Source: M3007 sp040397785
Lineage (GTDB): Bacteria; Bacteroidota; Bacteroidia; Chitinophagales; Saprospiraceae
DNA: 64,000 bases
Assembly: GCA_040397785.1 (NCBI GenBank)
Contig: JBBAVI010000010.1
Coordinates: 1 to 64,000 of the forward strand
Direction: 5' to 3'
Shown: positions 51,352 through 61,005 of the stretch, piece after piece
Position numbering within the stretch: position 1 is the first letter of the stretch
Layout: every line of letters begins with the position of its first letter
Notes under the pieces: model-generated
Database searches by the model: none
Seen by the model: only the letters and a program-made list of their open reading frames with translations
Told to the model about the DNA's origin: nothing
Translations under genes and position numbers: made by a program

Positions 51352-54300
51352 TTAAATGTGCACGAGTTTGCGATACAGCGTTCCGAAAGGTGTTTCAATT
51401 TTGTAATAAAACAAACCGAACTGCGGCGAATTGCCCATCTCAAATTCAAGGGCATGATATCCTGCCGAAAAATAGTTCCGTTGTTGATGTACCAAAATAC
51501 CGGTTGCATCCAACACACTGAGTACCGCTTCTCCTGCTTGTGGCAATTGAAATCCAATGCTGGTGGTTGTATGAAATGGATTTGGATAATTTTGATATAA
51601 CTCAAATGGTTGCCCCCACGCCGAATCCAATGGCGCATTTAAAAACCGTAAATTCGGTTGCATTTTTACGAATTCTACCGCAGGTATTGGCGCAGTATAG
51701 GCTTCGCGCAATGTAATTCGATCAGATAGGCGCAATAAATCGTGTAGCGGAGCATCCGTTTGAGCCTCTAATAACAAGGAAAAAGAAAATCCGTCTGAAG
51801 TGATCTGCATGCGTGGATCTGCGGTGTACGCAATGGTAAGCGCATCGCCCAATACGCCAAATTGGTCGGTCGACATTTGCCCGGCTGCCTGTATTTCCAG
51901 CAGCGACAACCCATGGAGTTCGAGGGTAAACTGGCAACTCGCTATGGGCTGATCGGTCCGAAAATGAAGGGCAAACTGGTCGCCGCGCCGCACCAGCCGA
52001 TCTTCCGTTTCTAGCCATACTGGTTCAAAAGTGCGCGCCTCCGACGGTGCGTTTGCACTTCCAACCGCACTGCTATTCACATCCCCTACCTTCACCGCAA
52101 CAAAATCGGCCGTTAATACATCCGTGGCCTGCTGGTTCATGGAAATAAATTCTGGAAAACCCGCTTGAAATGGGTTGCCCGGCACCGGAAAAACATGGGC
52201 CTTATCCACAAAACGCCAACTTGTATTGTTCGCAAACTGTTGATATACACCCAGAATTAACTTTCTTAACTCAACAATATCAAAGGTGGTGACGGTATTT
52301 GAATGGTTCGCATCGGCAGCAATTACCTGGTAGGGCGAAACGAATGGCTGCAGGGCTAAAATGTGCTTATTGATTTGAAGTAAATCATAGGTCGTTACCC
52401 CATTTAAAGGGTTCTGATTGAGCAATGGCTGTACCAATAAGTTGGAAGCCGGTGGAAGCGCATCATAACTATACCAACCTTCCCAATCGGAATAAACACT
52501 GTTACTAAAAGCCGGAAAATTGTCAAGTTGACTGATGATTTCTACCTGCGCGCCCGAAACCGGCTTGGCATCACTGGTCTGTAATTTCCCTCCAACAAAT
52601 ACTTTTGTCGAATCCTGGCAGAAATTATACTGGTCTTTAATGGCTACAAATGTGGTGCAACTCCGCGAATTCCCATCCAAATCAACCGCCCACACTACGA
52701 TGTTTTGCAAACCCAAATCGGCACAATCAAACTTCAAATAAGGCTTGCTGATACCCATACTATCGGTGGTATATTCAATGGATGCTTGCGCATTGGCACC
52801 ATAGGTCTCCAACAATGAAACGGGGGTGTAATTATCTGAAAACTGTTGGATGAGCGCCGCAATATCCACGTTAAATGTCTGATCAGGAGTAATATACGCA
52901 TTAAAACCTGCTTTACAAGTCAGGGTAGGCGCTTGCTTGTCTTCAATTAAAATCGTTTGATCTAATACCTGCTGATTGCCGCACAAATCTTCCATAAACC
53001 ACCGTATTGCATGTTTGCCATTGGGTAATAGTGGCAAAGTATATTCGGTAGGCTTGGCTGCTGTATTCCAGCGTACATAACCATATTTTTTCCCATCAAT
53101 GACCTTGGTTTCCAGCGCAAAGCCATATTGCTGATTGTTGGCAACCTGGCGATGATCCATCGCACGTATTTCGCCGCCACTAAAGCCAGGATTCATTGCG
53201 TTGCCAAACGGAATTTGGTTCCAACCTAATCCTTGGTTTCCCAACTTTTTACTGTCGATAACGGTTTCTAGTACCCCATCCTGATCCAAGTCTAAACTTA
53301 ATAAATAATCGATCGTTAGCAGGGTTCCGGAACAATCATCCGTTGCTGCAATCTCTAATTCTACAGATGCTTCGCTCAAGTTTTCAGCACCCGTTTTGGA
53401 GTCCAGCCAGCCATTTCCATTCCAGAAAGCAGGATCATTTCCCGAAAAATCCTGTTGAACTACCTTTGTCCCCTGTCCAATGCTGAAAACGGGCGCAGTG
53501 GTGTCTTTTATCGTGATGTTTTGTTTGTACGAATACCGGCTGTTTTCCGACCAAAATATCGCATAATCCGTAACATTAGGATCATTTTGTTGTACAAAAG
53601 CCTGCGTGGCAACCCATGGAAACGCCGTTCCGGGTGCCGAAACAATAGGACCAACTGCCGCTGAAACAGGGTTGGGTATTTCAATGGAAACCTGATTGGC
53701 ATCGGTGGCACACTCGTTCCAAATCGTCCACCGACGTTCCAACATATAACACCCCTGACCACCAGCCGGTAAAAGTACATCCTGATAAGAAAAGGCAATT
53801 TGGCCACAGCCGGTCAACTGAAAAGCAGGCAGGCCATATACCCCACTTGTATCGCATACCGATACCGTCTGATCATCCGGAAATTTAACCGACCATTGCG
53901 GATCGTTTTCGACGGTGATCTGCTGTGCACATGTACTGGTATTACCACTGCAATCGGTAACAATAAATGTGCGACGAATCACACCACGCTTACACATCAA
54001 ATCATACAAATCCATATTTGTCTTGGCCTGCACCCCACATTGCCCTAAATACGACACCCCAGGATCCAGACACACATTATCATAAGCCAAAACGTTTCCA
54101 TAAGCGGTGAGTGTGGCATCAAAGTTCGAACAGGCAACCGTAACATCGGCAGGCGCCTGACAAACTGGTTTTAACTTATCCCTTACCTCCACCTGTACAT
54201 TGCAATCGTTGTACAATACCTCGCCCCCGCAAGCACTTGGGTTAAAATTGGCCTGATAAACACGCACCTGAATGGTCTGAATCGTTCCAACTTCGCAAGC

Positions 54301-57300
54301 ATAAAACTTGATAGAATCCGCCTCCGTCTTCGCAACAACCCGCTCACATGAATTTAAACTATTTATACAAGGGCTATTTGTATCCAATCTGCGCGCGGTA
54401 AAACGCAAATTGCTGCAATTATCATAACTGCCATCGTCAAAAACGGAAGCTTTTACCCAAGCGACCCCATTGCTTTTGCAAGGATTTATTGCAGAAGGCA
54501 CATAACAATCGTTCAAATCATCAATACCCAGGTTTACCACTGTCAAACCATCACAAACTGCTACTGGCGGCGTACAATCATCCACAAACAATGAAAAAGT
54601 GCAACTGCCCACGTTACCACAGGCATCCAGGGCGGTATACGTCACTTGATGAAGCCCAATCCCTAAACAAGGTGTGCTGCCCATGGTAGCAAATACCGAA
54701 TCGCCCAACACGGGCAATAAAGTCCCTTGAAATGTAAATTCTGCTAATATTTCGCCCGTACCTGCCGCCAACGATTGAACTTGTCCCGAAATTTTTTCAA
54801 TCGAAGAACAGCCATCCGACAGAAAAATATCCGGCAAATCAAAAACGGCACAACACGTAAACGGATCGGTCGAAACCCGAATCTTGGAGGGGCAATTCAA
54901 AACAGGCCCAATAGAATCTACTACCCGAATTAATTGATTGTATTCCAACGGATTCAGCAAGCCAGCAGACAAGGATGGACAATCATCCACCAAGGTCCAT
55001 TTTCGAAAAATCCCTTCTGAATTTCCACACAATGGAAAAACCACATCCCGAAAGGTATAATGTACCGAGCAGGCACCGTCCTGTGAAATAAGTGGCAATA
55101 AATTGCCTAAAAAGGATACGCTGGGTAGTCCCGTGATATCCGGTGTGGTGTTTACATCTGGCGCGCAAACCAAATCCATTTTAGCAGGCAATTGAATATC
55201 CTGCAAATGCACCCGCCTTACATAAATATGTTGTACACAAGTTGCCTGGTTATTCCAAACATCGTTGATTTTCCAGGTACGTGTTACGACCCCGCTCAAA
55301 TCCGCCACATTCATGATCGTATCGCCGCAGTTTACGGCAACAAAATCGTCTGTGTGGGATAAAACAACACTGTTGCAATCATTTGTTACCGGTACTGCAT
55401 CTGCCAAGCCCAATACCTGTGCGAGGTAAACGGGATCCAAACTTGGTACATTACAAGGAACCGAAACATTTTTACAGGCTATTTTGGGCGCCAGGTAATC
55501 CTCTAGCAGCACCTCGGTAGTACATTGATTTCCATCCACCAAATGGGTTGTGAGGGCGGTAATGGTTTGTCCAGTAAAAACGGCACCCAGGGTATTCCCT
55601 GGAATCGGATTGCCTGCCGCATTAAACAACGCGACGGAATAATTATCCGCGCAAACCGGATCAGTGCTTAATAAAAACAAAGGCGTTATCTGAAATGTAC
55701 AAGTCGTGTCGAGCGACACATGGATCTGATCATTGCAAATAAGTTGGCCAGGCGTTGCAAGCACGGCAACCATTGTAGTGATCGACTGCACACAACCAGG
55801 ATCTTTATCATTAAATTGCCCAGCCTGACCGCCATGCACTGTGTACCCAATTTGATACTGTCCAACGCCAACGCCTGGGTCAAAAACCGTATTTTCTTCG
55901 CCATTTACAGTAAACTCTTCCCATAAAATTTGCTGGTCATCGCGCACAATAGAGAGCGAAACCGTGTCTGAATACAAGCAAAACGCCTGCATCAAACTGG
56001 CAGGAAATGAAAGTTTAGGATACGTACAAGTATCGCCAATTTGCAAATATGCGCCCAAACCATTTGTTATCAGCAACTTAAATCCTGCACCATCCGTATG
56101 AACCCCTTTTAATTGGTACGAACCATTGCCCATGGATAGGAGCGGTGTTCCGTTCGCAATCAACACCGCAGAATAACCCTGCACGGTATCCAACTGGTAC
56201 AAACCTATTACACCTTCTACGACCCAATTTTGAGCCACAGACGATTGTACAATCACTTCCTCCTCAAATTGACCAGCTTGGGTGGCCGAGGCATTATTTT
56301 CACAGGCGCAGGCAACAACCCTTTGAACACTACAATCGAAGGTTGAAATGGAAACACCCCCTGACATACTATTTTCGCACCCACTCACTGGATTTTTTGC
56401 CCGTACAGTATACGTACCCGCCAATGCTTGTTCGCCAAAAGAAATACTAGCGCCTGTACCCAAAACAATTGGGCCAAGTGGTATTTGATTGTGCAACAAT
56501 TGATATTCGACACCCTGCTCCGAACTACTCAACGCAACCCCTGATCCGGCCTGCACTTGCGTGCAATATGCACCGCCACCTTGCACTTCAAAGGAAGCAG
56601 GCAACGGCTGAACCAATACATTTACTGCAACTGGATCATACGTACACACCGCTTGGTAACTTATTACCACCAGTCCGTCGCCGGTTTTTACATTTCCTTG
56701 CGTTTGACCATTCGCTACCAGGCCGATATAGGCGCTTCCACCACCACCACCACCAGCCACGGTCGTACCTGCACCGCCGCCGCCGCCGCCGAAATATCCG
56801 CCACCACCACCGCCGCCAAAACCACTTCCAACGCCCGCGCCCGCGCCACCCGTCATTTCATCGCCCGATGCTCCGTTTTCCAGACCTATGCCCCCGTCAC
56901 CTGCCGCAACCTGACTCCCGCCAATACCGCCGCCTATACCCGCGCTCCCTAAGCCATTACTCCCTATCAACGCGCCACCAGCACCACCCGTAATACCAAC
57001 GGGCCCTGAACCGGCACCGCCACCACCTGGAGCAACCAAAACCCGGTCGGCCAACTGGTATTGGTTAATCCGCACATCTGAAGCACCACCACCACCACCA
57101 CTGTAATTGCCGTCACCTTGCAAATAACCTCCTCCTGGCCCTCCACCGTTGTAGCCACCATAACCACTTGTAAAGCTATTTCCTAGACCACCTTTTTGTC
57201 CTACCTGAATGCTCAACACCTGTCCCGGTGTTACGGCCAAATCACCCTCCGCAAATCCACCATTGCCTCCTCCATTCTGAAGAACACCGCCATTTCCGCC

Positions 57301-57690
57301 TTGCCCACCCCAAGATTTTAAATGGACCGACATAACACCAACCGGAACTGTCCAGAACTGCTCAAAACCCGTGTAATAAAATGTGTCTGCTTGCGGCTGA
57401 CTTTGTAAGCTGGTTTGTTGCACATAAAATGTTTGCGATACATCGATGGCTGGAATGAACCAAGTATTGCCCGTGAACAACAAACTCCCCCCAGCAGGGG
57501 CACTCCACCAACTAAACGAGGCGCCCGCTTCTCCACCTACTACTTGCAATGTCACTGCTGAATTTTGGCAGGGTGACATAGGCATTGCATGAACAGCTGT
57601 GATTGGCAGGCAAGGCTGACCAATCAAATCTCTGCTCAAAAAAAGCAATACGGCGAAGAAGCAATGACGCGCTCGTAAAAATGACAGCAT
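51352..57690 (-). CDS. 2112-residue T9SS surface protein: Gly-rich, HYR-like and dockerin-like modules
   Basis: Begins at an ATG with a signal peptide (MLSFLRARHCFFAVLLFLSR, ending near LIG-Q). An Ig-like module (~30-95) is followed by a strongly glycine-rich region (~125-325) that includes GGGGGASDVRI, resembling the glycine-rich domain of ALK-type receptors (Pfam Gly_rich). Residues ~350-1600 hold repeated HYR/Ig-like modules with DxCGNxxxC...DxxPP spacing (for example DACGNVGSCTFSLFVDDCTPP). A dockerin-like pair lies at ~1735-1800 (NGVTTYDLLQINKHILALQP; NTVTTFDIVELRKLILGV). The protein ends with a T9SS type A domain (YQNYPNPFHTTTSIGFQLP). It is probably a cell-surface adhesin or matrix scaffold. 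Confidence 0.9.
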   Translation of the reverse strand: MLSFLRARHCFFAVLLFLSRDLIGQPCLPITAVHAMPMSPCQNSAVTLQVVGGEAGASFSWWSAPAGGSLLFTGNTWFIPAIDVSQTFYVQQTSLQSQPQADTFYYTGFEQFWTVPVGVMSVHLKSWGGQGGNGGVLQNGGGNGGFAEGDLAVTPGQVLSIQVGQKGGLGNSFTSGYGGYNGGGPGGGYLQGDGNYSGGGGGASDVRINQYQLADRVLVAPGGGGAGSGPVGITGGAGGALIGSNGLGSAGIGGGIGGSQVAAGDGGIGLENGASGDEMTGGAGAGVGSGFGGGGGGGYFGGGGGGAGTTVAGGGGGGSAYIGLVANGQTQGNVKTGDGLVVISYQAVCTYDPVAVNVLVQPLPASFEVQGGGAYCTQVQAGSGVALSSSEQGVEYQLLHNQIPLGPIVLGTGASISFGEQALAGTYTVRAKNPVSGCENSMSGGVSISTFDCSVQRVVACACENNASATQAGQFEEEVIVQSSVAQNWVVEGVIGLYQLDTVQGYSAVLIANGTPLLSMGNGSYQLKGVHTDGAGFKLLITNGLGAYLQIGDTCTYPKLSFPASLMQAFCLYSDTVSLSIVRDDQQILWEEFTVNGEENTVFDPGVGVGQYQIGYTVHGGQAGQFNDKDPGCVQSITTMVAVLATPGQLICNDQIHVSLDTTCTFQITPLFLLSTDPVCADNYSVALFNAAGNPIPGNTLGAVFTGQTITALTTHLVDGNQCTTEVLLEDYLAPKIACKNVSVPCNVPSLDPVYLAQVLGLADAVPVTNDCNSVVLSHTDDFVAVNCGDTIMNVADLSGVVTRTWKINDVWNNQATCVQHIYVRRVHLQDIQLPAKMDLVCAPDVNTTPDITGLPSVSFLGNLLPLISQDGACSVHYTFRDVVFPLCGNSEGIFRKWTLVDDCPSLSAGLLNPLEYNQLIRVVDSIGPVLNCPSKIRVSTDPFTCCAVFDLPDIFLSDGCSSIEKISGQVQSLAAGTGEILAEFTFQGTLLPVLGDSVFATMGSTPCLGIGLHQVTYTALDACGNVGSCTFSLFVDDCTPPVAVCDGLTVVNLGIDDLNDCYVPSAINPCKSNGVAWVKASVFDDGSYDNCSNLRFTARRLDTNSPCINSLNSCERVVAKTEADSIKFYACEVGTIQTIQVRVYQANFNPSACGGEVLYNDCNVQVEVRDKLKPVCQAPADVTVACSNFDATLTAYGNVLAYDNVCLDPGVSYLGQCGVQAKTNMDLYDLMCKRGVIRRTFIVTDCSGNTSTCAQQITVENDPQWSVKFPDDQTVSVCDTSGVYGLPAFQLTGCGQIAFSYQDVLLPAGGQGCYMLERRWTIWNECATDANQVSIEIPNPVSAAVGPIVSAPGTAFPWVATQAFVQQNDPNVTDYAIFWSENSRYSYKQNITIKDTTAPVFSIGQGTKVVQQDFSGNDPAFWNGNGWLDSKTGAENLSEASVELEIAATDDCSGTLLTIDYLLSLDLDQDGVLETVIDSKKLGNQGLGWNQIPFGNAMNPGFSGGEIRAMDHRQVANNQQYGFALETKVIDGKKYGYVRWNTAAKPTEYTLPLLPNGKHAIRWFMEDLCGNQQVLDQTILIEDKQAPTLTCKAGFNAYITPDQTFNVDIAALIQQFSDNYTPVSLLETYGANAQASIEYTTDSMGISKPYLKFDCADLGLQNIVVWAVDLDGNSRSCTTFVAIKDQYNFCQDSTKVFVGGKLQTSDAKPVSGAQVEIISQLDNFPAFSNSVYSDWEGWYSYDALPPASNLLVQPLLNQNPLNGVTTYDLLQINKHILALQPFVSPYQVIAADANHSNTVTTFDIVELRKLILGVYQQFANNTSWRFVDKAHVFPVPGNPFQAGFPEFISMNQQATDVLTADFVAVKVGDVNSSAVGSANAPSEARTFEPVWLETEDRLVRRGDQFALHFRTDQPIASCQFTLELHGLSLLEIQAAGQMSTDQFGVLGDALTIAYTADPRMQITSDGFSFSLLLEAQTDAPLHDLLRLSDRITLREAYTAPIPAVEFVKMQPNLRFLNAPLDSAWGQPFELYQNYPNPFHTTTSIGFQLPQAGEAVLSVLDATGILVHQQRNYFSAGYHALEFEMGNSPQFGLFYYKIETPFGTLYRKLVHI

Positions 57691-58064
57691 AAAGTGAAAT
57701 GTGTATATATTATTATTAGATTAAACCACAAACAACGAGGAACTAACGCATTGTTAATAAAACAATACTAGATCCAACCCATTCAACATAATTCTATGAG
57801 AATATATGTTGTTTTATCTACGACAAAGGTGAACTAGGGAAAAGAAATTGCGGGCAAACAGAAATGTAAATAAGAAGGGAAGAGATGTAATGAAATACAT
57901 TATTTTAGGAAAAAAACATTTAATTAAGGATTTTCACATATAAAATACTATGTAATTCAATAATAAATACAAAATTTAAGGCGATTATTGGCAAAGAAAC
58001 ATGTGAAAACGATAGAAGTATCGATGGCCTGTATACTGTTGATCATTTATTGACATCGTCATTT
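57691..58064. other. AT-rich divergent intergenic region
   Basis: About 370 nt between the start of the giant surface-protein gene (minus) and the promoter at 58065 (plus). It should hold the giant gene's promoter; the best candidate is CACCTTTG on the minus strand near 57827-57834, one mismatch from consensus. No gene seen. Confidence 0.45.
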
Positions 58065-58095
58065 TTGTCAACCGTAATTTATGACCCTACTTTTG
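58065..58095 (+). promoter_or_regulatory. Promoter of the attenuated YwqE-like gene
   Basis: TTG (58065-58067), exactly 20 nt, TACTTTTG (58088-58095). Transcription should start near 58101 and give a leader of ~100 nt before the ATG at 58204. Confidence 0.75.
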
Positions 58096-58172
58096 CATCA
58101 ACATGTAAGCATAAGTCTCCAAAGAGCATCGGTGTGTACGGATGAAGGTTGTTTAATATTTCTTTTTTCTTA

Positions 58173-58203
58173 ACAGGCAAACAATTCGTTTGTCTGTTTT
58201 TTT
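58173..58203 (+). terminator. Intrinsic terminator abutting the start codon (attenuator candidate)
   Basis: Stem ACAGGCAAAC / GTTTGTCTGT (58173-58182, 58188-58197; the one odd pair is G-U in plus-strand RNA) with an AATTC loop and seven T running directly into the ATG at 58204. With the promoter at 58065-58095 it defines a ~100-nt transcript. Either the leader controls read-through or it is a free-standing small RNA. Confidence 0.75.
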
Positions 58204-58959
58204 ATGATGCCCATGCCTTTGTTGTCAAGTTTATTTGCGTATAGAACCGCTCCAGGTTCGCTGAACGGGTTCAATCAGTTAAAAACAGATTTGAATTCGC
58301 AATTGATTCCGGGCCTCGAAAACGGCCCCGAAAATGTAGCAGGAAGTATCTACCTCCTAAAGCATCTTTCCGGTTTGGGTTTTGAGAAAGCCATTACAAT
58401 GCCTTTGGTCTGTTGTTCAGCGCATGCGCAACTACAAGATCAGATCGATCAGAATGCTGCCTTGTTGAAAGCAGAAATTAAAAAGCAAAACCTGACAATT
58501 GAGTTAGCGATTTCAGCAAAATACTATTTGGATGCAGATTTGGCAGCATATGCCCAAAACGCTCCATTGCAGTGCTTTCATGAAAACCAGGTACTTATAA
58601 AACTACCCGTGGATGGTTTTACCAAAAAACATATGGACATCTTAAAATTGCTTGTAAAGGAAGACTATGTACCCGTTATTGCCCATCCCGAAAAATACAA
58701 GTTTTTCAATAATGCACAAGACCTTAACCCAATAATGGCATTGGGATGCATGTTTCAGGTCAATATCATTTCTTTAAGTGGATACCACAACAGCGTTGTC
58801 CAGAAGTTTTCTCAAGAGATCGTACGCAAAAAAATGGCCGCATATTTGGGCACAGATTTAAGAAACCTCAAACGGGCTTTTGCGCTAGATCGCGCATTGC
58901 ACAAACCAGCAGTGGTAACAAGCATTACCCAACAAACATTCCGAAACGCAAGCCTTTAG
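58204..58959 (+). CDS. Degenerate CpsB/YwqE-like (PHP phosphatase-related) protein, paralogue 2
   Basis: 251 residues, usual YwqE length. Recognisable family landmarks: QLIPGLENGPENVAGSIYLL (for HSHLLPGIDDG...), the KYYLD segment, DYVPVIAHPEKYKFF, ALGCMFQVNIISLSGYHNS and YLGTDLRNLKRA. The metal ligands are largely gone: HSH is NSQ (31-33), TPH is TMP, the His after GTD is lost; H161 and D218 remain. CpsB/YwqE enzymes dephosphorylate tyrosine kinases of capsule synthesis, so this is probably an inactive relative. It is convergent with dnaA at a distance of 5 bp. Confidence 0.75.
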   Translation: MMPMPLLSSLFAYRTAPGSLNGFNQLKTDLNSQLIPGLENGPENVAGSIYLLKHLSGLGFEKAITMPLVCCSAHAQLQDQIDQNAALLKAEIKKQNLTIELAISAKYYLDADLAAYAQNAPLQCFHENQVLIKLPVDGFTKKHMDILKLLVKEDYVPVIAHPEKYKFFNNAQDLNPIMALGCMFQVNIISLSGYHNSVVQKFSQEIVRKKMAAYLGTDLRNLKRAFALDRALHKPAVVTSITQQTFRNASL

Positions 58960-58964
58960 GCAGA

Positions 58965-60410
58965 CTACTCGTTCAAACTCATCTTAATCTTCTTCTCCAA
59001 CTCCGCAACGGTATCTTTAAAAATCATATCGGTATCCATCATATCCTGTACCGCTTTGCAAGAGTAGATCACCGTGCTATGGTCGCGACCGCCGAAGTTT
59101 TCTCCGATCGTTTTGAGCGATTTATTAGTCATTTTCTTCGCCAAAAACATCGACAACTGCCGCGCAATCACCACATTGCGTTTGCGGGTTTCGTGGTGCA
59201 GTTTATCTACCGGCACATTAAAGTGCTCTGCCACTAGTTGTTGAATGAACTCTACGGTGATTTCCTTATTGATCGTGGTCACAAAATTGCGGATCACCTC
59301 TTTTGCCAAATCCATATCAATATCGCGGCGAATCAAGGTGGATTGCGCCAGCAGGGAAATCATCACCCCTTCCAATTCTCTAATATTGTTCTTGATATTA
59401 TAACAAATGAACTCCAATACATCTAGTGGAATCTCCACCCCTTCACCGTTGATTTTAGAATCGAGGATGGCCATCCGTGTTTCCAGGTCGGGTGCCTGCA
59501 GATCGGCGCTTAGGCCCCATTTAAAACGGGAAATCAGCCGGTCTTCAATCCCTTCAAGGTCTTTCGGTGCGCGATCAGAAGTAAGAATCACCTGCTTACC
59601 ATTTTGGTGCAACTGATTAAAAATATGAAAAAAGATTTCCTGCGTCTTTTGTTTGCCCGACAAAAACTGGATATCATCAATAATCAGCACGTCCACCATT
59701 TGGTAGAAGTTTACAAAATCATTCACCGAGTTGTTTTTAATCGCCTGAATGATCTGATTTGTGAATTTTTCAGCGGAAACGTATAATACAGCCTTGGATT
59801 CAATTTTAGCCACAATTTCGTTGCCAATGGCCTGCGCTAGGTGGGTTTTGCCCAAACCTACATCGCCGAAAATCACCAAGGGATTGAAGGCAGTACCGCC
59901 CGGTTTTTTTGCAATCGCCAAACCCGCATTCCGCGCTAGTCGGTTGCAATCGCCTTCAATAAAATTATCAAACGTATAATTTTGGTTCAACTGCGACTCA
60001 ATCTTGACCCGCCGAATGCCTGGTATAATAAAAGGATTTTTAATCATATCGGCATCAAACACCCCTGGCACTGGCTCATTGTCCTTTTCTGCCGATGGCT
60101 TGGTGCTCAATGGGCGTGTTGAGGAAGCAGTTCCGTGACCGTTTGACTCCACCGCTCCTTGCTCTGGAATATGATATAATAAACGGCCGCGTTCGCCCAA
60201 CTCCTGGCGAATACTTTTTTTCAGTAATCCCACATAGTGCTCTTCTAGCCATTCAAAAAAGAACTTGTTCGGCACCTGAATCGTCAGGACATCGTTGTCT
60301 AATTGAACAGGTTTGATCGGTTCAAACCAAGTCTTAAAACTCTGTGGATTAACATTTTTCTTAATGGTACGTAGACAATCGTCCCATACCATCCGGCAGT
60401 CTTTAGTCAT
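58965..60410 (-). CDS. dnaA: Chromosomal replication initiator protein DnaA
   Basis: 481 residues with domain I (WDDCLRTIKKNVNPQSFKTW), a variable linker with Ser/Thr/Pro, an AAA+ domain III (Walker A GDVGLGKTHLAQ; Walker B VLIIDDIQFLSG) and the domain IV DNA-binding signature GGRDHSTVIYSC. It starts at the ATG at 60410. DnaA-ATP melts oriC and loads the helicase. The gene is not accompanied by dnaN or recF here, as is usual in Bacteroidota. Confidence 0.98.
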   Translation of the reverse strand: MTKDCRMVWDDCLRTIKKNVNPQSFKTWFEPIKPVQLDNDVLTIQVPNKFFFEWLEEHYVGLLKKSIRQELGERGRLLYHIPEQGAVESNGHGTASSTRPLSTKPSAEKDNEPVPGVFDADMIKNPFIIPGIRRVKIESQLNQNYTFDNFIEGDCNRLARNAGLAIAKKPGGTAFNPLVIFGDVGLGKTHLAQAIGNEIVAKIESKAVLYVSAEKFTNQIIQAIKNNSVNDFVNFYQMVDVLIIDDIQFLSGKQKTQEIFFHIFNQLHQNGKQVILTSDRAPKDLEGIEDRLISRFKWGLSADLQAPDLETRMAILDSKINGEGVEIPLDVLEFICYNIKNNIRELEGVMISLLAQSTLIRRDIDMDLAKEVIRNFVTTINKEITVEFIQQLVAEHFNVPVDKLHHETRKRNVVIARQLSMFLAKKMTNKSLKTIGENFGGRDHSTVIYSCKAVQDMMDTDMIFKDTVAELEKKIKMSLNE

Positions 60411-61005
60411 ACCTTATAGTCCATTTGGAATTGGGAAAAAACCAATTTTGTTCCTGTTGTAAATCCTGCGTCAGTCGGAGCAGGGCGACAAAGTTTCGGC
60501 TTTTATTTGGTCTTTCGAAATGATTTGGCATTTTTTCGACAAAAAATTTTTGAAGTTAAAAAATTAGTAATTATTAACTATTTTTAGAATCATTGCCAAA
60601 ACATGCATTTTGCATTTTTTAAAAAAAATAGTACTTAGTTCTATAATTGCAAATAAATCAGAATTATAGTTTACTAAAACAATAATCTTAAAAATAAAAT
60701 ACTGCACAATCTCCTTATTGAAAAATCAGAAATGGATACCTTCCACAACAATTATTATCTGTTATCAGCAGGTCTCCAAGCCCTTATTCAGCTGGAAAGA
60801 ACTGAATATCAGGCTGCAATGAATTGACTCCAGGGCCATAACAATCTTACTTGTAACAACAACGAAAATAAGGACATGGTAAATGTAAATGTACTGTTAT
60901 AACGGGTGTGCAACTTATACTACATTGTTATTACATCAATTAAACGAGAAATGAACGCGTGTCAAAATTCAAGTGCGTCGGTATCAGCACTTTGTAAAAA
61001 CGGAC
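60411..61005. other. AT-rich region upstream of dnaA
   Basis: About 595 nt without a supportable gene, very AT-rich around 60530-60720. I looked for DnaA boxes (TTATCCACA and close variants on either strand) and found none convincing, so an origin cannot be claimed. It must contain the dnaA promoter. Confidence 0.5.

Noticed and set aside
56469..56993. 174-residue plus-strand frame rich in His and Arg
   Set aside because: It is the reverse strand of the glycine codons in the giant surface protein; repeat-driven and not a gene.
60540..60730. oriC call
   Set aside because: AT-rich, but no DnaA-box cluster could be read; insufficient for a feature.
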